Assembly: GCF_023242365.1 (NCBI RefSeq)
Contig: NZ_JALLIX010000007.1
Span: 62,001-126,000 of the forward strand
Direction: 5' to 3'
Length of the DNA: 64,000 nt
DNA from: Pseudomonas sp. MWU13-2100
GTDB taxonomy: Bacteria; Pseudomonadota; Gammaproteobacteria; Pseudomonadales; Pseudomonadaceae
The position numbers and the translations under genes were made by a program. Shown one piece after another: positions 26,379 through 35,226 of this stretch (position 1 is the stretch's first letter; each line of letters starts with the position of its first letter). Below the pieces are notes generated by a model. That model searched no databases. It was not told the origin of the DNA and was given only the letters and a program-made list of their open reading frames with translations.

Positions 26379-26810
26379 CTTAAAAATTCGAATGCCCAGC
26401 AAGACGCCATGCAGGCCTTTTTTTTCGGTTACCAGGCGTTCACCGCCAAGGCCGACGAAATGCTCGAGCGTCGTGGCTTGAGCCGGGTACACCAGCGCAT
26501 TGTGTTTTTTATCGCCCGTTATCCCGACGTGAGCGTCAAGGAGCTGCTGGCCTTGCTCGGCGTCAGCAAGCAGGCGCTGAACATGCCATTGCGGCAACTG
26601 AGCGAAATGGACCTGGTGCGCAGCCTTGCGTCCGAGACCGACAAGCGCAAGCGCCTGCTGCGGTTGACGACGGAGGGTGAGCAGTTGGAGGCGTCGTTGC
26701 GCCGCGAGCAGGTAAAGTTATTGCAGAAAGCCTTTGCCCAGGCCGGCGAAGCCGCGGTGGACGGCTGGCTGGCGGTGAACCTAGCGCTGGGAAAACACCG
26801 TCCTTCCTGA
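26370..26810 (+). CDS. MarR-family transcriptional regulator
   Basis: The protein has 146 residues from the ATG at 26370; a GTG at 26307 would add 21 residues but would place both operators inside the coding region. The winged helix (about 50-120) includes VSVKELLALLGVSKQALNMP and ETDKRKRLLRLTTEG. It is divergent from the aminotransferase gene and probably controls it. Ligand unknown. Confidence 0.82.
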   Translation: MLDLKNSNAQQDAMQAFFFGYQAFTAKADEMLERRGLSRVHQRIVFFIARYPDVSVKELLALLGVSKQALNMPLRQLSEMDLVRSLASETDKRKRLLRLTTEGEQLEASLRREQVKLLQKAFAQAGEAAVDGWLAVNLALGKHRPS

Positions 26811-26837
26811 TACCCCCCTTCCTTGATGAACACCACC

Positions 26838-26987
26838 CGTGGCGAGCGGGCTTGCCCGCGCTCGGCTGCGAAGCAGCCGTAAACCCTGTGACTGCGTTCT
26901 GCCTGACACAATGAAGTCGCTGATATTGGGGCCGCTTCGCAGCCCAGAGCGGCGGTGCGGCGTTCCGACAAGCCCGCTCACCACAAA
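26838..26987. repeat. REP-like inverted repeats
   Basis: GTGGCGAGCGGGCTTGCCCG and the distant near-complement CGACAAGCCCGCTCACCAC bound this element, with internal GCGAAGCAGCC / GGCCGCTTCGC arms. The rest of 26811-27209 is an AT-rich promoter region. Confidence 0.65.
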
Positions 26988-27072
26988 GGGTCAACCTGCT
27001 CTCACCGTTCAACCACACACATCGCACACATCTCATCTATCGCACACAAATAAAAAAACATTATTTGCTTTA

Positions 27073-27084
27073 TTTGTATACAAA
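27073..27084. promoter_or_regulatory. TTGTATACAA palindrome upstream of the AzgA-like permease
   Basis: TTTGTATACAAA is a perfect palindrome, 126 bases before the permease start. The same core occurs in front of four other purine or glyoxylate transcription units in this window, one of them with a single base change. Confidence 0.7.
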
Positions 27085-27177
27085 AGCATAATTCGTTTCG
27101 TGCGAGTTCCTGACTTTATAGTCAACAAACCCGTGCTGCCTCAAAGAGCCGCTGCCCACCCCGCGTCCGGCTCTGGA

Positions 27178-27188
27178 AATAACAATAA
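27178..27188 (+). promoter_or_regulatory. Hfq/Crc-type A-rich motif in the permease leader
   Basis: AATAACAATAA contains two overlapping AAnAANAA matches (27178-27185 and 27181-27188), eight bases before the GAGGAG ribosome site. Such motifs are bound by Hfq with Crc during catabolite repression in Pseudomonas. Confidence 0.45.
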
Positions 27189-27209
27189 AACTCTTGAGGA
27201 GTACTCGCT

Positions 27210-28559
27210 GTGGAAAGCCGCAAATCCGAAGCCCCCCTGCTGGACCTGTCGCCACCGTCAAGTTCCGGACTGCTGGAACGCCTGTTCAAGCTCAGGTTGC
27301 ATGGCACCACGGTGAAAACCGAACTGATTGCCGGGGTGACCACCTTCATCACCATGGCCTACATTATCTTCGTCAACCCGAACATCATGGCCGACGCCGG
27401 TATCGACCACGGCGCGGCCTTTGTCGCCACCTGCATCGCCGCTGCCCTCGGCTGCCTGCTGATGGGCCTCTATGCCAACTGGCCGGTGGGCCTGGCCCCG
27501 GGCATGGGCCTGAATGCATTCTTCACCTACACCGTAGTCGGCACCATGGGCTACCACTGGGAAACCGCCCTCGGCGCGGTGTTTATCTCCGGCGTGCTGT
27601 TCATGGCGCTGACCCTGTCGAGAATCCGCGAATGGCTGCTCAACAGCATCCCCCTCAGCCTGCGTCATGCGATGGGTGCCGGGGTCGGGCTGTTTCTCGG
27701 GGTGATCGGCCTGAAAACCGCCGGAATTGTCGTCGCCAGCCCGGCTACCCTGATCAAGCTCGGCGCCCTGCATGAGCCCGGTCCGCTGCTGGCGGCGATC
27801 TGTTTCCTGATGATCGCGATCCTCAGCTACCACCGGGTCTTCGGTGCCATCCTGATCAGCATCATCAGCGTGACCCTCGCCGGCTGGGGCCTGGGCCTGG
27901 TGGAATACCACGGCATCTTCTCCACGCCACCGAGCCTGGCCCCGACCTGGATGGCCATGGACCTGAAGGGCGTGTTCAACGTCAGTATGATCAGCGTGGT
28001 CCTGGCCTTTCTCTTCGTGCACATGTTCGACACCGCCGGCACCCTGATGGGGGTCGCCCAGCGCGCCGGTCTGGTGAATGCCGACGGTCGTATCGAGAAC
28101 CTGTCCCGGGCGATGAAGGCGGATAGCGTCTCCAGCGTATTCGGTGCGGTGGTCGGTGTGCCGCCGGTCACCAGCTATGTGGAGAGTGCTGCGGGTGTTG
28201 CCGCGGGTGGTCGGACTGGTCTGACCGCTGTTACTGTAGGCATACTGTTTGTCGCGGCCATGTTCTTCGCCCCGCTGGCTGGCATGATCCCTGCGTACGC
28301 GACCGCCGGCGCGCTGATTTACGTAGCGATGCTGATGATGAGCGGCATGGCGCATATCGAGTGGGACGATGCCACGGACAGCATTCCGGCGATTGTCACC
28401 GCGATCATGATGCCGTTGACTTTTTCAGTCGCAGACGGGATCGCCCTGGGCTTTATCACCTATGTGGCACTGAAGGCGGGAACCGGCAAGTTCAAGGATA
28501 TTTCCATCAGCCTGTGGGTGCTGTGCGCCATTTTTATCGCCAAGTTCATCTTCCTGTAA
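27210..28559 (+). CDS. NCS2-family purine permease (AzgA-like adenine/guanine/hypoxanthine)
   Basis: The protein has 449 residues from the GTG at 27210 (TTGAGGAG upstream) and about 12-14 membrane helices. AGVTTFITMAYIIFVNP, GLAPGMGLNAFF and AHMFDTAGTL-type segments (FVHMFDTAGTLMGVAQRAG) are typical of the AzgA branch, which imports adenine, guanine and hypoxanthine with protons. Its position beside urate and allantoin genes and its TTGTATACAA site agree with purine uptake. Confidence 0.88.
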   Translation: MESRKSEAPLLDLSPPSSSGLLERLFKLRLHGTTVKTELIAGVTTFITMAYIIFVNPNIMADAGIDHGAAFVATCIAAALGCLLMGLYANWPVGLAPGMGLNAFFTYTVVGTMGYHWETALGAVFISGVLFMALTLSRIREWLLNSIPLSLRHAMGAGVGLFLGVIGLKTAGIVVASPATLIKLGALHEPGPLLAAICFLMIAILSYHRVFGAILISIISVTLAGWGLGLVEYHGIFSTPPSLAPTWMAMDLKGVFNVSMISVVLAFLFVHMFDTAGTLMGVAQRAGLVNADGRIENLSRAMKADSVSSVFGAVVGVPPVTSYVESAAGVAAGGRTGLTAVTVGILFVAAMFFAPLAGMIPAYATAGALIYVAMLMMSGMAHIEWDDATDSIPAIVTAIMMPLTFSVADGIALGFITYVALKAGTGKFKDISISLWVLCAIFIAKFIFL

Positions 28560-28583
28560 GAGAACCCGAGCGGTAGTGACCAG

Positions 28584-28604
28584 CCCCATCTCGATGGGGC
28601 TTTT
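28584..28604 (+). terminator. Rho-independent terminator after the permease
   Basis: CCCCATC-TC-GATGGGG is followed by CTTTT, 25 bases after the permease stop. Confidence 0.8.
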
Positions 28605-28623
28605 GTACGAAGGGAGAAACCTG

Positions 28624-29250
28624 ATGAGTCTGGAAACCTGGTTGTTGTTCAGCAGCGCCGCCCTGGTAGTGATCCTGATCCCCGGGCCGCTGTCACTGCT
28701 GATGATCAGCAACAGCCTGAATTATGGATTGCGCCGCTCATACCCGGCCTTTCTCGGTGGGGTCAGCGCCTCGATCTGCTTGTTGAGCGCTTCAGCCCTG
28801 GGCCTGGGTGCGTTGCTGCTGGCTTCGGAACAGTTGTTCAGCGCGCTGAAGATTGTCGGCGCGCTGTACCTGTTCTATCTCGCCTGGCGGAGCTGGCAAC
28901 AATCGCGGCAACCGGCGCGGGCGGCGAATGTGCCCGAAACCGCGCCGGTCCCGCGCTTTCGTGCCCTGTTTGGGCGCGCCTTCGTGCTCGGCGCCAGCAA
29001 CCCGAAGGACATCCTGTTCTTCGCCGCCTTCCTGCCGCAGTTTCTCAGGACCGACCAGCCGTTTCTCGGCCAGTTGCTGGTGATGATTGCCACCTGGACC
29101 GTGCTGGACCTGCTGTGCAAGCTGGCCTACGGCCTCGGCGCCCATGGGGCGGCGGGTTATTTGCGCAGCGGCAAGGGACAGAGCTGGTTCAACCGGATCA
29201 GCGCCGGGTTGTTCGGTGGTGCGGGCGCGGTGTCATTGTTGAGCCGTTAG
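28624..29250 (+). CDS. LysE/RhtB-family amino acid exporter
   Basis: The protein has 208 residues from the ATG at 28624 (AGGGAG upstream) and about six membrane helices. The IPGPLSLLMISNSLNYGLRR segment is the LysE signature region and ASNPKDILFFAAFLPQF the second one. The exported compound is unknown. It has its own ribosome site after the permease terminator. Confidence 0.87.
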   Translation: MSLETWLLFSSAALVVILIPGPLSLLMISNSLNYGLRRSYPAFLGGVSASICLLSASALGLGALLLASEQLFSALKIVGALYLFYLAWRSWQQSRQPARAANVPETAPVPRFRALFGRAFVLGASNPKDILFFAAFLPQFLRTDQPFLGQLLVMIATWTVLDLLCKLAYGLGAHGAAGYLRSGKGQSWFNRISAGLFGGAGAVSLLSR

Positions 29251-29264
29251 ATGTGTAGTGCCGT

Positions 29265-29372
29265 ACTGGCCTCTTCGCGGGCAAGCTCCGCTCCCACAGT
29301 TTTGTGTCTGTACACAATACCGCGGTTGACTCGGACATTGTGGGAGCGGAGCTTGCCCGCGAAGAGGCCAGT
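29265..29372. repeat. REP pair with 34-bp perfect inverted arms
   Basis: The 34-base arm at 29265-29298 (starting ACTGGCCTCTTCGCGGGCAA) is exactly complementary to 29339-29372, with a 40-base centre. It lies between the convergent lysE-like and uraH genes. Confidence 0.85.
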
Positions 29373-29415
29373 GCATTCACCACCACAACCACCTGTAAAC
29401 CCAATCGCGAGACAT

Positions 29416-29440
29416 AAAAAAGCCCGCAGTGAACGCGGGC
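29416..29440 (-). terminator. Rho-independent terminator of uraH
   Basis: On the minus strand GCCCGC-GTTCACT-GCGGGC is followed by TTTTTT, about 40 bases beyond the uraH stop. Confidence 0.85.
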
Positions 29441-29480
29441 AAATAACCAAGGAAGCTTTGGCGCAGATGCTTGGGGGAAT

Positions 29481-29834
29481 CTAGCTGCCTCGGTAGGTTG
29501 AATAGCTGTAGGGCGAAATCAGCAACGGCACGTGGTAGTGCTCCTGCTCGGCGTTGATCCCGAAACGCAGCACCACCACATCGAGGAACGCCGGCTCCGG
29601 TAGCTTCACGCCACGGGCCCGATAGTAGTCGCCGGCATGGAACTGCAACTGATAGACCCCGGAGCGGTAATCGCCCCCCTGCAGTAACGGTGCAGCGCAG
29701 CGCCCGTCATTGTTGGTCAGGACGCTGGCGACCAGCTCCAGCTGTGCGCCTTCGACCCGATACAGCTCGACCTTGATCGAACTGCCGGGGCAGCCATGTG
29801 CGGCATCCAAAACATGTGTAGTCAAACGTCCCAT
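29481..29834 (-). CDS. uraH: 5-hydroxyisourate hydrolase (transthyretin-like)
   Basis: The protein has 117 residues from the ATG at 29834. It starts MGRLTTHVLDAAHGCPGSS and ends YSTYRGS, both diagnostic of bacterial 5-hydroxyisourate hydrolases; the His and the C-terminal tetrapeptide form the active site at the tetramer interface. It converts the product of urate oxidation to OHCU, the substrate of UraD encoded nearby. A terminator follows. Confidence 0.95.
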   Translation of the reverse strand: MGRLTTHVLDAAHGCPGSSIKVELYRVEGAQLELVASVLTNNDGRCAAPLLQGGDYRSGVYQLQFHAGDYYRARGVKLPEPAFLDVVVLRFGINAEQEHYHVPLLISPYSYSTYRGS

Positions 29835-29969
29835 TGATTCTGCGGGCCGGCCCACCCTTGCGGCAGATCGGGCCTCGCGCCTCCCGGAGTCAGTGGATAA
29901 AGGAGAAACCGGCCCTGGCGAAGTACCAGCTGACGCGGCTCGAAAATTATTAAGACACTTTTACAAAAT

Positions 29970-29981
29970 ATTGTACACAAT
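29970..29981. promoter_or_regulatory. ATTGTACACAAT operator upstream of uraH
   Basis: TTGTACACAA (29971-29980) differs from the TTGTATACAA of the other sites by one central base. It lies about 140 bases upstream of the uraH start on its promoter side. Confidence 0.55.
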
Positions 29982-30177
29982 AAATTCGAGATTTTTTCCT
30001 CCACCTCCAGCCCATCCCCACGAGTCATGAATAAAGCGCAATCGCCTGCCAGCGCAAGGTCCACAAAGTATTAACTGACCGAATAGGCAGGTTTCTTGCA
30101 GGGTTTCCCAGGGCGAAGCGTGCGGTCATTCAGCAGAAAGAAATGCAAAAAAACGGGCTTACAAAATGAATATAAAG

Positions 30178-30187
30178 TTGTATACAA
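30178..30187. promoter_or_regulatory. TTGTATACAA operator upstream of the puuE operon
   Basis: A perfect 10-bp palindrome about 80 bases before the puuE GTG, identical to the core of the sites at 27074, 39268 and 39396. Confidence 0.7.
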
Positions 30188-30246
30188 TCACCTCATCGCC
30201 GTGACGCTACCCGGTTTTGACGGGGCACCACGCAACCGTCACCACG

Positions 30247-30254
30247 AACAAGAA
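30247..30254 (+). promoter_or_regulatory. Hfq/Crc-type motif AACAAGAA at the puuE ribosome site
   Basis: AACAAGAA lies next to AAGGAAG, within 20 bases of the GTG start, where Hfq/Crc binding would block initiation for the first gene of the urate-degradation operon. Confidence 0.5.
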
Positions 30255-30265
30255 GGAAGACTGCA

Positions 30266-31192
30266 GTGAGCGCCGACTACCCACGCGACCTGATCGGTTA
30301 CGGCAGCAACCCGCCTCACCCCCACTGGCCAGGCAATGCCCGCATCGCCTTGTCCTTCGTGCTCAACTACGAAGAAGGCGGCGAACGCAACATCCTCCAT
30401 GGCGACCCGGAATCCGAAGCCTTCCTCTCGGAAATGGTCGCCGCGCAACCCTTGCAGGGCGCACGCAACATGAGCATGGAGTCGCTCTACGAGTATGGCA
30501 GCCGTGCCGGCGTGTGGCGGATTCTCAAACTGTTCAAGCGCTTCGATATCCCCCTGACCGTCTTCGCCGTGGCCATGGCCGCCCAGCGCCATCCGGAGGT
30601 GATCCGCGCCATGGTCGAGGCCGGCCACGAGATCTGCAGCCATGGCTATCGCTGGATCGACTACCAATATATGGACGAAGCCCAGGAGCGCGAGCACCTG
30701 CTCGAAGCCATCCGCATCCTCACCGAAATCAGTGGCGAACGCCCCTTGGGCTGGTACACCGGACGCACCGGACCGAACACCCGCAAGCTGGTGATGGAGG
30801 AAGGCGGCTTCCTTTATGACTCGGACACCTACGACGACGACCTGCCCTACTGGGAACCCAACAACACCACCGGCAAGCCGCACCTGGTGATCCCCTACAC
30901 CCTCGACACCAACGACATGCGCTTCACCCAGGTGCAGGGCTTCAACACCGGCGACGATTTCTACCAGTACCTCAAGGATGCCTTCGATGTGCTCTACGCT
31001 GAAGGCGAAGACGCGCCGAAAATGCTCTCCATCGGCTTGCACTGCCGCCTGATCGGCCGCCCGGCACGCCTGGCCGCCCTCCAGCGCTTCATCGAATATG
31101 TCAAAGGCCATGACCGGGTCTGGTTCAGTCGCCGGGTCGATATCGCCCGCCACTGGCACGCCACCCAGCCTTTCCAGGGAGCTGCGAAATGA
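30266..31192 (+). CDS. puuE: Allantoinase PuuE (NodB-type polysaccharide deacetylase fold)
   Basis: The protein has 308 residues from the GTG at 30266. It carries the NodB-type domain and the PuuE segment MSADYPRDLIGYGSNPPHPH. PuuE opens the allantoin ring to allantoate without the metal centre of classical allantoinases. It overlaps uraD by ATGA, starting an operon uraD-alc-allA-puuD. Confidence 0.93.
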   Translation: MSADYPRDLIGYGSNPPHPHWPGNARIALSFVLNYEEGGERNILHGDPESEAFLSEMVAAQPLQGARNMSMESLYEYGSRAGVWRILKLFKRFDIPLTVFAVAMAAQRHPEVIRAMVEAGHEICSHGYRWIDYQYMDEAQEREHLLEAIRILTEISGERPLGWYTGRTGPNTRKLVMEEGGFLYDSDTYDDDLPYWEPNNTTGKPHLVIPYTLDTNDMRFTQVQGFNTGDDFYQYLKDAFDVLYAEGEDAPKMLSIGLHCRLIGRPARLAALQRFIEYVKGHDRVWFSRRVDIARHWHATQPFQGAAK

Positions 31193-31704
31193 CCGCCTTC
31201 CAGACCCTCAAGCCCTCGACTTTGAGCCGAGAAGCCTTCGTCCAGGCCTTCGCCGATATCTACGAACATTCGCCCTGGGTCGCCGAAAAGGCTTTCGACC
31301 TGGGCCAGGACACCGACCTCGACGAGGTCGAGAGCCTGCACCAGCGCATGAGCGACATCCTCTTGAGCGCCGATCGCGCCAGCCAGTTGGTCCTGATCAA
31401 CGCTCACCCGGACCTGGCCGGCAAAGCGGCTGTCCAGGGCCAGCTTACCGAAGCCAGCACCAACGAACAGGCCGGCGCCGGTATTCAGCAATGCTCGAGC
31501 GAGGAGTTCCAACGCTTCACCGAGCTGAACGACGCCTATAAGGCCAAGTTCAAGTTTCCCTTCATCATGGCGGTAAAAGGCAGCAACCGGCATCAGATCC
31601 TCGCCGCGTTCGAAGTGCGCATCCACAACCCGGTGGACACCGAGTTCCAGTGCGCGCTGGCCGAGATCAACAAGATCGCCCTGTTCCGCCTGCAGACCCT
31701 TTAG
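31189..31704 (+). CDS. uraD: OHCU decarboxylase
   Basis: This 171-residue helical protein has the INAHPDLAGKAAVQGQLT segment, including the catalytic His, and FEVRIHNPVDTEFQCALAEI near the C-terminus. It makes S-allantoin from OHCU, right after UraH. The start overlaps the puuE stop. Confidence 0.94.
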   Translation: MTAFQTLKPSTLSREAFVQAFADIYEHSPWVAEKAFDLGQDTDLDEVESLHQRMSDILLSADRASQLVLINAHPDLAGKAAVQGQLTEASTNEQAGAGIQQCSSEEFQRFTELNDAYKAKFKFPFIMAVKGSNRHQILAAFEVRIHNPVDTEFQCALAEINKIALFRLQTL

Positions 31705-31764
31705 CGAGCCGCGCCTGAACCCGGCAAGCCTCCCCAGCCACTCATTTAAAGGCAGACAAAAAGC

Positions 31765-32760
31765 ATGAAAGCTTACGCCGTACCTTTCGAGAAGTTCGTC
31801 AACCTGGCCGACGCCCGCCTGGGCACCAAGATCCTCTCGGTCACCGACGACTGGTTCGCCGACGCCAACCGCCTGTTCCAGCCGACCCCGGCGGTGTGGA
31901 AGGAGGGCGTGTTCGATGACAACGGCAAGTGGATGGACGGCTGGGAATCGCGCCGCAAGCGATTCGAAGGCTACGACAGCGCGGTGATCCGCCTCGGTGT
32001 GGCCGGCTCGATCAAGGGCGTGGACATCGACACTTCGTTCTTCACCGGCAACTATCCGCCATCGGCCTCGCTGGAAGCCTGCTTCCTGAGCCAGGGCGAA
32101 CCGGACGAAAACACCCAGTGGGTCGAAGTGCTGTCCGCCGTCGAGCTGCAAGGCAACAGCCATCACTACCACGAGATCAGCAACGACCAGGCCTTCAGCC
32201 ACCTGCGTTTCAATATCTATCCGGACGGCGGCGTGGCGCGTCTGCGGGTCTACGGCATTCCGTTCCGTGACTGGACGGCGGTGGCCGACAACGAACAGGT
32301 CGACCTGGCGTCCGCCCTCAACGGCGGTCGTGCCCTGGCCTGTTCCGACGAGCATTTCGGCCGTATGAGCAACATCCTCAACCCGGGCCGTGGCGTCAAC
32401 ATGGGCGACGGCTGGGAAACCGCACGCCGGCGTACCCCGGGCAATGACTGGGTGATCGTGGCCTTGGGTCATCCGGGCGAAATCGAGCAGATCATCGTCG
32501 ACACCCTGCACTTCAAAGGCAACTACCCGGACAGTTGCTCGATCCAGGGCGCGTTCGTCAAGGGTGGCACCGACAGCCAGATCGAGACCCAGAGCCTGTT
32601 CTGGCGCGAACTGCTGCCGAGCCAGAAACTGGAAATGCACCAGGAACACAGCTTCGCCGAACAGATCAAGGCGTTGGGGCCCATCACCCACATCCGCCTG
32701 AACGTGTTCCCGGATGGCGGTGTGAGCCGGCTGCGGGTGCTGGGCAAGATTGCAAAATAA
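31765..32760 (+). CDS. alc: Allantoicase
   Basis: This 331-residue protein consists of two similar jelly-roll repeats (about 15-165 and 185-325), each with a DGWE(S/T) and [25 protein letters not shown] segment. It hydrolyses allantoate to ureidoglycolate and urea. The urea transporter gene at 43.2 kb fits the urea released here. Confidence 0.95.
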   Translation: MKAYAVPFEKFVNLADARLGTKILSVTDDWFADANRLFQPTPAVWKEGVFDDNGKWMDGWESRRKRFEGYDSAVIRLGVAGSIKGVDIDTSFFTGNYPPSASLEACFLSQGEPDENTQWVEVLSAVELQGNSHHYHEISNDQAFSHLRFNIYPDGGVARLRVYGIPFRDWTAVADNEQVDLASALNGGRALACSDEHFGRMSNILNPGRGVNMGDGWETARRRTPGNDWVIVALGHPGEIEQIIVDTLHFKGNYPDSCSIQGAFVKGGTDSQIETQSLFWRELLPSQKLEMHQEHSFAEQIKALGPITHIRLNVFPDGGVSRLRVLGKIAK

Positions 32761-32774
32761 AGGTCATGCACGAC

Positions 32775-32965
32775 CTTGTGGGAGCGGAGCCTGTATAGCA
32801 CTGGAACTTTTGGGAACAGAGCCTGTACAGGACTGGAACTTGTGGGAGCGGAGCTTGCCCGCGAAGGGGCCCTTGAGGCCGCTAAAAGCTTCGCGGGCAA
32901 GCTCCGCTCCCACAAGCTCCGCTCCCACACAGGTACTGCTCCCACACAAGCTCCACTCGCACAAA
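32775..32965. repeat. Expanded REP with nested GTGGGAGCGGAG units
   Basis: A REP core (GCTTGCCCGCGAAGGGGCCC / AAGCTTCGCGGGCAAGCTCC) is flanked by extra degenerate copies of TTGTGGGAGCGGAGCCTG on the left and AGCTCCGCTCCCACA on the right. The pattern is the same as at 23.2-23.5 kb. It separates alc from allA. Confidence 0.75.
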
Positions 32966-33023
32966 TCCGCATCCACGGGATAGCGGTGTAGCCATTCACA
33001 AATATGAGATCAAGAAGACCCGC

Positions 33024-33527
33024 ATGCGCACACTGACGATTGAACCGCTGAGCAAAGAAGCCTTCGCCCCTTTCGGTGACGTGATCGAAACCGACGGCAG
33101 CGATCACTTCATGATCAACAACGGTTCGACCCAGCGCTTCCATCGCCTGGCGACGGTGCAAACCGCCACGCCGGACGACCAGGCGATCATCAGCATCTTC
33201 CGCGCCGACGCGCTGGAAATGCCCTTGACCGTGCGCATGCTCGAGCGCCATCCGCTGGGCAGCCAGGCTTTCATCCCGCTGCTCGGCAACCCCTTTCTGA
33301 TCGTGGTCGCGCCCCTTGGCGATGCACCGGTATCAGGCTTGGTCCGCGCCTTTGTCAGTAATGGCAGGCAGGGCATCAATTACCATCGCGGCGTCTGGCA
33401 CCACCCGGTGCTGACGATCGAAAAGCGGGATGACTTCCTGGTGGTTGATCGCAGTGGCTCCGGCAACAACTGCGATGAGCATTTCTTCAAAGAGGATGAG
33501 TACCTGATCCTCGCCCCCCACCAATAA
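33024..33527 (+). CDS. allA: Ureidoglycolate lyase
   Basis: This 167-residue cupin-type AllA protein starts MRTLTIEPLSKEAFAPFGDV and has the GRQGINYHRGVWHHPVL core. It splits ureidoglycolate into glyoxylate and urea. The glyoxylate can enter the Gcl pathway encoded at 39.4-43 kb. Confidence 0.94.
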   Translation: MRTLTIEPLSKEAFAPFGDVIETDGSDHFMINNGSTQRFHRLATVQTATPDDQAIISIFRADALEMPLTVRMLERHPLGSQAFIPLLGNPFLIVVAPLGDAPVSGLVRAFVSNGRQGINYHRGVWHHPVLTIEKRDDFLVVDRSGSGNNCDEHFFKEDEYLILAPHQ

Positions 33528-33578
33528 GAGAAGGTCTGATCACTCCCGAAAAAGAGTGACAGGCGAGAGGTAAAAACT

Positions 33579-34928
33579 GTGCAAGCACATCTGATGGAAT
33601 GGCTGAACCTGAGCGTGCGCTGGATTCACATGATCACCGGCGTGGCCTGGATCGGTGCATCGTTCTACTTCGTCTGGCTGGAGAACAACCTCAACCGGGT
33701 CAACCCCAAGGACGGCCTGGCCGGCGACCTCTGGGCGATCCACGGCGGCGGAATCTACCACCTGGAAAAATACAAGCTGGCCCCACCGACCATGCCGGAC
33801 AACCTGCACTGGTTCAAATGGGAAGCCTATTTCACCTGGATGTCGGGGATCGCGCTGCTGTGCGTGGTGTTCTACTCCAACCCGGTGCTCTACCTCGTCG
33901 CCCCCGGCAGCGGCCTGAGCGGCCCCGAGGGCGTGGCCATCGGTATCGGCGCGCTGATCGCCGGCTGGTTCGTCTACGACTTCCTCTGTGACTCGGCCCT
34001 GGGCAAGCGCCCCGCCCTGCTCGGCCTTATTCTGTTCGTGCTGCTGATTGCCGCCGCCTACGGCTTCAGCAAGGTGTTCAGCGGTCGCGGTGCGTATCTG
34101 CATGTCGGCGCGATCATCGGCACCATCATGGTCGGCAACGTGTTCCGCATCATCATGCCGGCCCAGCGCGCCCTGGTCGCGGCCATCGCCGAGAACCGCG
34201 CGCCGGATCCGACCCTGCCGGCCAAGGGCTTGTTGCGTTCACGGCACAACAACTACTTCACCCTGCCGGTGCTGTTCATCATGATCAGCAACCACTTCCC
34301 GAGCACCTATGGCAGCCCGTACAACTGGCTGATCCTGGCCGGGATCGCGGTGCTGGCGGTATTGGTGCGGCACTATTTCAACACTCGCCACAATAGTCAC
34401 AAGTTCGCCTGGACCTTGCCGGTCGCAGCCCTCGGGATGATCTGCCTGGCCTATGTCACCGGTCCCGCGTCGACCCCGAGCGCACCGCCGGTGGCCAAGG
34501 CCCCGGCGCCGATCGAATACCAGCCGCTGCCGGAAACCGCGTTGGGCGGCAAGCCGGCCGAAGCCCCCCCCGCGGTATCCGCGGCGCCGGCAGCTGCCCC
34601 CGCGCCAGCCCAAGCTTCGGTCCCCGCTCCGGCGCCAACGACAGCGACCACAACGAGTGCCGCTGACGTCAGCTTCGACAAGGTTCACCACGTGATCCAG
34701 GAACGCTGCGCGGTGTGCCATTCGGCCCAGCCCACCAGCCCGCTGTTCAGCTCGGCGCCGGCGGGTGTGATCTTCGATACCGCGCAACAGATCCAGCAAC
34801 TGGCCCCGCGTATCCAGGCCCAGGCCATCACCACCCAGATCATGCCGCTGGGCAACATCACCCAGATGACCCAGCAGGAGCGTGACCTGATCGCTGCCTG
34901 GATCAACCAGGGGGCGCGCACCAACTGA
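33579..34928 (+). CDS. puuD: Membrane urate hydroxylase PuuD with C-terminal cytochrome c
   Basis: The protein has 449 residues from the GTG at 33579. The N-terminal part (about 1-300) has eight or so membrane helices (WLNLSVRWIHMITGVAWIGA). A Pro/Ala-rich linker (about 305-360) leads to a cytochrome c domain with CAVCH (Cys377, Cys380, His381). PuuD oxidises urate to 5-hydroxyisourate and passes electrons to the respiratory chain. Haem attachment depends on the ccm system encoded 20 kb downstream. Confidence 0.93.
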   Translation: MQAHLMEWLNLSVRWIHMITGVAWIGASFYFVWLENNLNRVNPKDGLAGDLWAIHGGGIYHLEKYKLAPPTMPDNLHWFKWEAYFTWMSGIALLCVVFYSNPVLYLVAPGSGLSGPEGVAIGIGALIAGWFVYDFLCDSALGKRPALLGLILFVLLIAAAYGFSKVFSGRGAYLHVGAIIGTIMVGNVFRIIMPAQRALVAAIAENRAPDPTLPAKGLLRSRHNNYFTLPVLFIMISNHFPSTYGSPYNWLILAGIAVLAVLVRHYFNTRHNSHKFAWTLPVAALGMICLAYVTGPASTPSAPPVAKAPAPIEYQPLPETALGGKPAEAPPAVSAAPAAAPAPAQASVPAPAPTTATTTSAADVSFDKVHHVIQERCAVCHSAQPTSPLFSSAPAGVIFDTAQQIQQLAPRIQAQAITTQIMPLGNITQMTQQERDLIAAWINQGARTN

Positions 34929-34984
34929 ACATCGGTGGCGAGTGGGCAAACCCTGATGCTATTCAGTCAAGGCCGAACAGGGTC

Positions 34985-35075
34985 CCTGTGGGAGCAGAGC
35001 TTGCTCGCGAAAAGGCCCTCGAGACCGCCAGAAGCTTCACGGCGGTGCGGCGATCCGACATGCACCGCTCCCACC
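34985..35075. repeat. Degenerate REP element
   Basis: The element contains GTGGGAGCAGAGCTTGCTCG and a more diverged right arm (CCGCTCCCACCAAGG). No gene is seen in the rest of 34929-35226. Confidence 0.6.
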
Positions 35076-35199
35076 AAGGCGGCGCGTTCAAGATCCCAGG
35101 TCCTTAGTTGAACAGTATCAGGGCTTCAAAAGGCCCCTTCGCCACCTGGCTGCAACCGCTTCAAAAACGCTGTATGCAACCACACAGCGCTAAAACCAC

Positions 35200-35207
35200 A
35201 AGAATAA
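35200..35207 (+). promoter_or_regulatory. Hfq/Crc-type A-rich motif before the second NCS2 permease
   Basis: AAGAATAA within CACAAGAATAAAAAAG lies 20 bases before the ATG and overlaps the approach to the GAGG ribosome site. Confidence 0.45.
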
Positions 35208-35226
35208 AAAAGATCCGAGGTGTTGC

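Larger units (their letters stand above)
29835..30265. promoter_or_regulatory. Divergent promoter region between uraH and puuE
   Basis: This 431-base gap holds no gene. It contains one palindrome near each gene (annotated separately) and an A-rich motif before puuE. The stretch 29940-30190 is clearly AT-rich compared with its surroundings, as expected for two promoters. Confidence 0.6.

Noticed and set aside
29308..29319. CTGTACACAATA as a further purine operator
   Set aside because: Only one half matches, and it lies in the centre of a REP pair between two gene ends, not in a promoter.
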